NCBI GenBank assembly: GCA_000349905.1
Contig: KB722768.1
Location: 168,505 to 232,504, forward strand
Source: Volvariella volvacea V23
Lineage: Eukaryota > Basidiomycota > Agaricomycetes > Agaricales > Pluteaceae
DNA: 64,000 nucleotides
Direction: 5' to 3'
Shown: positions 59,684 through 64,000 of the stretch, one piece after another
Layout of the letters: each line of letters starts with the position of its first letter
How positions within the stretch are numbered: position 1 is the stretch's first letter
Translations under genes and position numbers: made by a program
Notes under the pieces: model-generated
What the model was told of the DNA's origin: nothing
What the model saw: only the letters and a program-made list of their open reading frames with translations
The model's database searches: none

Positions 59684-59998
59684 TTATGTACTATCACCAG
59701 CAACAGCGCTCTTACTGAAATAGTCTCGTTAATATCCTCCACGAGCTAGAACTTGGGGTCGCTACATACCCGGAGCCAAATACGGCACCACTATCTTCGA
59801 CGAGGCTGTCTCTACCTGCTTGTTCATTAGTCTCGTGGGCAAACAAAGGCATTCGTAAGGCGGAAGCAAGTACGCACAGATTATTGCGGCAGGTGGACAA
59901 GGTGGATCCGGAATCCTTATTGGAGCGGCGGCGGTATCAGGCACAAGCACAAGTATCGTACTGAGTAAAAAGGTAAGTTTGGCGATAAACCTTAGCAT
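59684..59998 (-). CDS. tiny secreted protein, tandem neighbour
   Basis: Predicted 65-aa secreted protein. Exons on the minus strand: 59878-59998, 59770-59815 and 59684-59714 (66 codons). The signal peptide begins MLRFIAKLTFLLSTILVLV and ends near TAAAPI. The mature part has PDPPCPPA; intron 1 splits a Cys codon in phase 1 and intron 2 is phase 2, both as in the neighbour at 58653-59006. It ends SAVAGDST. Shared MLR start, PPCP motif, intron phases and GST/DST ending mark the two as a tandem pair. A TATA box (TATAAATT on the minus strand, about 60055-60061) lies about 60 bp upstream. Function unknown. Confidence 0.5.
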
Positions 59999-60963
59999 GG
60001 CAAGTGGCTGCAGTATTGGGAGGTGGGCAATTGGGTAGGACCCACCTAGGTACAATTTATAGTTGGCTCGCCTCTTTCTCACACTAACTAAAGAATAGTG
60101 GCTGTTCCCTCGAAAGCTGAGGTTCTTTGCTTAAATGAAGGGTGTATTAGAATGAACCCTGGGAAGTGCTGATAGACATCTAATTTCAGTGGGTAGGAGG
60201 CTACTAGGAACCACTCACGCGGCACGGGTGGTCTAGAAATAGAATAAAGCACATGGCACCGACAGTGGAGCCTCTATTCTTCAGGGGTACCGTGTTAGTG
60301 CTTGTGCACGCACTCGAGCACCATTCACTTTATCGGTGCCAAACGAAGGGTTCACAATTTTGCAAGAGCCACTCCAGTTCTCATGAGATGCGTTTTGTTA
60401 TACACGCCGAGATGTTGTCCCCAAGTCTGTGAGAGCTCAAGCGGGCTTCTCCATAGCTCTAAAGCTTCCAATTCTCCATAATTATAATTAAAAGCTCCCG
60501 GTGTCCTTTGGGGGCGTTAATCGAATAGCAAGCGAGTATCCTCTCACGAGAGCCGTACTCGCTAAATTGAAGGCACGCAAGTCCTGAGCACAGTGTCCGT
60601 ACTCGACTCTAGATTGTGCTATTTCGATAAAACACCCGGCGTTGAAGAGGAAGACCTCACCAGAGTTGTTGAACATAATGGGATGAATTTGAAATTCGAT
60701 ATATTGTGTGATTTCTCCATTCAAGTTAAGGTCAAATTATCGGGTTCACGGATAGGGAAAATATCGAATTTTTTATATTACTTACTGTGACCTCAACGAC
60801 CATTCCTTGGTTTATAGCTTGTAGTACAACACTGTGTGTGCTAATTGCAGGAGACAATGAGTATTCGAGAACGATAATTGTTTCATCCTATTTAACCTTG
60901 GCATGTCTCAGTGCGTTGCATCGCTTCACACCACTCAGTTCCGTATCATAAACACATACAACG
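59999..60963. other. divergent intergenic region
   Basis: Promoters of the tiny secreted-protein gene (-) and the cytosine deaminase gene (+). No other coding signal. Confidence 0.45.
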
Positions 60964-61662
60964 ATGGAGACGACAATGAGCTCGCTTAACGAACAAGACC
61001 GACGCGGCCTCGAACTCGCGCTCGATGAGGCCAAACTGAGCTATTCACAAGGCGGAATTCCCGTTGGCGCAGCCCTCGTCGCACCCTGGATGCCCGAAGA
61101 ATTAAAAGATGCCGGAGATGAAGCACAAGGTTTACCGTTTAATCTTCTCGGGTTGGGTCACAATGAGAGAATACAAAAGAACTCGGCGACCATGCACGCG
61201 GAGTTGGCTGCGTTGGAAAAGGCGGGGAGATTGGGTGCGGACGTGCATAGGCGCTCGACTTTGGTGGGTCTCTACTCAGAATTGGATGTCGAGTTCGTCA
61301 CGGTGCTGATGACTTCCTCGAAATTGTAGTATACAACACTAAGGTTTATTCACTCCCGTTCAAAGATAGCAAAAGGATGCAAACTTGCGACAGTGTCTGC
61401 AGCATGTGTGCCGGCGCTATTTTGCTCTACAAAATCCCGAAGGTCATTATTGGAGAGAGACACAATTACAAAGGAGAAGAAGAAATGCTCAAGGTTCGTG
61501 GCGTGGAGGTCATCATTTTGGATGACCCTGAATGCAAGGAGCTGTTAACGCAATACATCAGTGAGCACCCTGAGGTGCGTTGGTGTTTGTTGGGTACACG
61601 TTCAAGTTGCGTGGATGCTGATATGGTGTTGATAGGTCTGGAACGAAGATATTGGGGACTAG
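60964..61662 (+). CDS. FCY1: cytosine deaminase (Fcy1-like)
   Basis: Zinc-dependent deaminase converting cytosine to uracil for pyrimidine salvage, in the cytosol. Exons 60964-61263, 61330-61343, 61394-61574 and 61636-61662 give 174 codons (173 aa); the yeast enzyme has 158. Motifs are GGIPVGAALV, HNERIQKNSATMHAE with zinc ligand His78 and proton shuttle Glu80, YTTLSVCSMCAGA with zinc ligands Cys107 and Cys110, and the C-terminal WNEDIGD. The 14-nt exon 2 supplies YTTLS. The acceptor at 61394 restores the CxxC pair. The family normally has Pro before the first Cys (PCxxC); here it is Val. An extra loop of about 15 residues (PWMPEELKDAGDEAQG) follows the first strand. Splicing is well supported by family motifs at every junction. 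Confidence 0.9.
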
Positions 61663-62389
61663 AATCGCTTTATTATAGTAATTGGATGCGTTTCATTTAC
61701 TCGCCTCGAATTGGCTTAAGGATAATGCGTGTCTTGCTGCCATTTGTCTGCGACCAGCATGTTGAACCTCAAGGTGACACGAAGAGAATAGGTGGAGGTT
61801 TGAAAGTCTTTATCGCGGTGAACCCCTCCACCCTGTTTTTTTCAGTGAAGGCTTGATGTCTGCATAATAAGATTTGGAGGCTCAACACAACACGCCCCCA
61901 ACCAGCCCTTTTCCTTGCGCTCATAACGCATTGTTGGCTGTTCGAAGCGCTGCAATCTGTCATGTGCGTTTTTACTTGCCGTTTACCCGGGTTTTTCGCA
62001 ATTGCGAAGGTATTCATGATAATTTATCCCATTTTCAGTGACATATAGGTCAAAAGCCGCATACTTGGCAGTATTAAGCCTGCATCGGTTAACTGCGGAC
62101 GTCCGCGCCTATGCACACTTACTAATTATAATGACCACGACGTGTGTAATTGGCTTCTTGCACCACATATGTTAAATGACAAAATGGATTGATATGGGTG
62201 CTGATTTCCGGCTATAAATGGGGTTGGAATGAAAGGCTATGCTACGGTTTGATGCCTTGATGGCATTTTGTATGCATCCAGTTTGTGGCTACAATTTGTG
62301 ATGTAAGGGGTGATCAATACAAGACAAACAATCGAAATCCTCCATTAGTCTCGCCACTTCTACCAACCACCATCCCACCCCTCCTCGTC
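61663..62389. other. intergenic spacer
   Basis: 3' UTR of the deaminase gene and promoter of the next gene. TATAAATGG occurs near 62213, about 175 bp before the ATG at 62390. No gene seen. Confidence 0.45.
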
Positions 62390-64000
62390 ATGGATTCCAC
62401 CGTAGAGTCGACCTCCCCACTACCAGTCAAGAATTTACGATCCAAATTCGAGCAGCTCTCCGTCTCTACGCCCACATCGAACTCAAAACCAGCTGCCACC
62501 AACGGCCTACTTGCCCCAGATTCAGCCACAACTACAGCTCGCCCTAGAGCTGCATCTGGCAATTCCACAAAGCCATCAAGCACCCCGCCAGATACCCACC
62601 ACCTACGGCCCTCGTCCTCTTCGTCCGACCTCAGAACGGCGGGCGATGCGCTAGCTGCCGCACTGAAGAGACCACCACCGCCACCACCAAGAAGTCGGAC
62701 TGGAGCTAGCCCCGCTGCTTCACCTGGCCCTTCGCCTTTGCTACGACCCGTCCCAGCACCCCCGCTCAACCCTACGAGTCCAAAACCAAACATCGCCGTT
62801 GCATTACCATCATCGTATGAAGGAGAGGAAGGGCAGGGCTTGTCGTTGACGGGGTCTGCGGCGGCGTTGCGGAATAAACTGTATGTCTCGAGACCTCCTA
62901 TAGCACCCGTGAGGATTAACGGTCACAAAGTTCCAGCATGTCTACTACAAGCGAAAACGCATCCATACCAAAACTGCTCAATGGCCTTCCTGTACCTAAT
63001 GACGTTGGTTCCGATGATTCCCAATCTCCTTCGCCAAGTGTCTCCACTCTACGGGAGAAGTTGTAAGTCGTGATACCCCATTTTCTACTGGGGGGTCTAA
63101 TTATTCCTGTCAGCCACCGAAGTGCCACCATGAATGTGACCATACCCTTGAAAGGCACAAACGATACCCCACCTGCTATACCCCTCAAACCCGCGATCCC
63201 CCCTCGTCCCCCGCGCATCTCCGAAACTCACGCACCACCAACGCTCACACCTTTATCCGCCCTCGCTCACAGCCCTGACGAGCTGACACCAGTCCTCGCA
63301 CCTTCTGCAACCCTTGCATCAGGAGAGCCAGCGATTACGAGAACCAGTCGAACGCCATCCCCCGGCACGCCAAACGCACCTCCCGCTCTTCCAGCCCGTA
63401 AGATTCCTCACCAGGTGTATAACCACTCTGCAGGTGCAAGTGAATCTACATCCTCCATAGCATCCTCCACCCGGAGCCTTAATTCCAATTCTTCCCAGTT
63501 CCTCATTAGTGCAACTAACACTGGGAATAGTACCAATACCAATAGTACAGAGAATTCTAGCATCACGTCCGTAGAGAATGATTCAAACCTGCCTCCTGCT
63601 CCCTTCATCGCTGCAAAACAGTCTCCACCACGTCCCGGGGTTGTAGCACCCCCTCGCCTGCCCCCACCACCACGACACCGTACGCTCATGTCTCCACTCC
63701 ATATTGATACCCCCCTGCCCCCCTTCACCGGCGGCGGTACTCTTCCTCCGCCATTACCGGCGAGAAGAGGAGCTGCAAGCCCTATACCATTTGAAGACCC
63801 CCTCCCACCTCCACCTCCACCAAGACTACCATCCCGCCCTGCGAATCATCCTATTTCCATCAAAGCCCATTCTAGCGCCGATATTCCCATTTCTTCGCCT
63901 ACAACGGAAAAGAAAGCAGTTGCACTCTCAAAGCACCTCCCACCACCACCTACGCGAATGATCGGGCTGGGTGATAAGCTCCCTCCAGCTCGGAGACCGA
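62390..64000 (+). CDS. proline-rich protein, 5' part only (runs off the window)
   Basis: Partial gene. Exons 62390-62880, 62931-63062 and 63114 to beyond 64000 keep one frame. The N-terminus is MDSTVESTSPLPVKNLRSKFEQLS. The rest of the visible 503 residues is Ser/Thr/Pro-rich disorder with many SH3- or profilin-binding proline runs (RPPPPPPRSR, PPLPARRGAASP, LPPPPPPRLP). LRSKFEQLS and STLREKF may be short helical repeats around the introns. No folded domain is inside the window; the identity depends on the missing 3' part. A cytoskeletal or Rho-signalling scaffold is a guess. Confidence 0.7.

Overview
The window reads as nuclear DNA of a mushroom-forming basidiomycete (Agaricomycetes, probably Agaricales). 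The genes are dense in short GT-AG introns (mostly 45-70 nt), exons of 14-30 nt occur, and the gene set (multi-exon GH3 glycosidase, basidiomycete-type P450, wax-synthase-like acyltransferase, C2H2 regulator, Fcy1-type cytosine deaminase) is typical. There is one run of 100 Ns (31452-31551), so this is a scaffold with a gap. I saw no rRNA, tRNA, CRISPR array or intact transposon. All splice models were built by hand from splice signals, reading phase and recalled family motifs; no search was run.

Layout. 0-10 kb: a secreted GH3 glycosidase (+), a convergent short-chain dehydrogenase (-), and a HAD phosphatase of the HDHD2/LHPP type (+). 10-15.4 kb: gene-poor. 15.4-18.1 kb: a two-finger C2H2 transcription factor. 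18-24.5 kb: gene-poor. 24.5-27.5 kb: a wax-synthase-like acyltransferase (+) convergent with a second SDR (-). 28.9-32.1 kb: two diverged tandem copies of a 1.6-1.7 kb segment, each carrying a tiny secreted-protein gene. The outer copy also has a broken 3' end of the neighbouring TCF25/Rqc1 gene. 31.8-44 kb: a run of minus-strand genes (TCF25/Rqc1, a large disordered coiled-coil protein ending in a SUMO-interaction-like motif, an alpha/beta hydrolase, a polytopic membrane protein). 44-49 kb: sparse, with another tiny secreted-protein gene at 46.15 kb. 48.9-52.8 kb: a P450 and a methylthioadenosine phosphorylase, divergent from a 286-bp promoter. 53.5-58.1 kb: a disordered protein with a C-terminal SH3 domain and two unrecognised genes. 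58.6-60.0 kb: two more tiny secreted-protein genes. 61-64 kb: a cytosine deaminase and the start of a proline-rich protein that runs off the window.

The most interesting signal is a family of five very small secreted-protein genes (55-66 aa) missed by simple ORF calling, because each is split into three tiny exons. They share a TATA box 46-68 bp before the ATG, a signal peptide ending near Ala-Pro, and a first intron that splits a Cys codon in phase 1. Two members were copied together with the end of TCF25.
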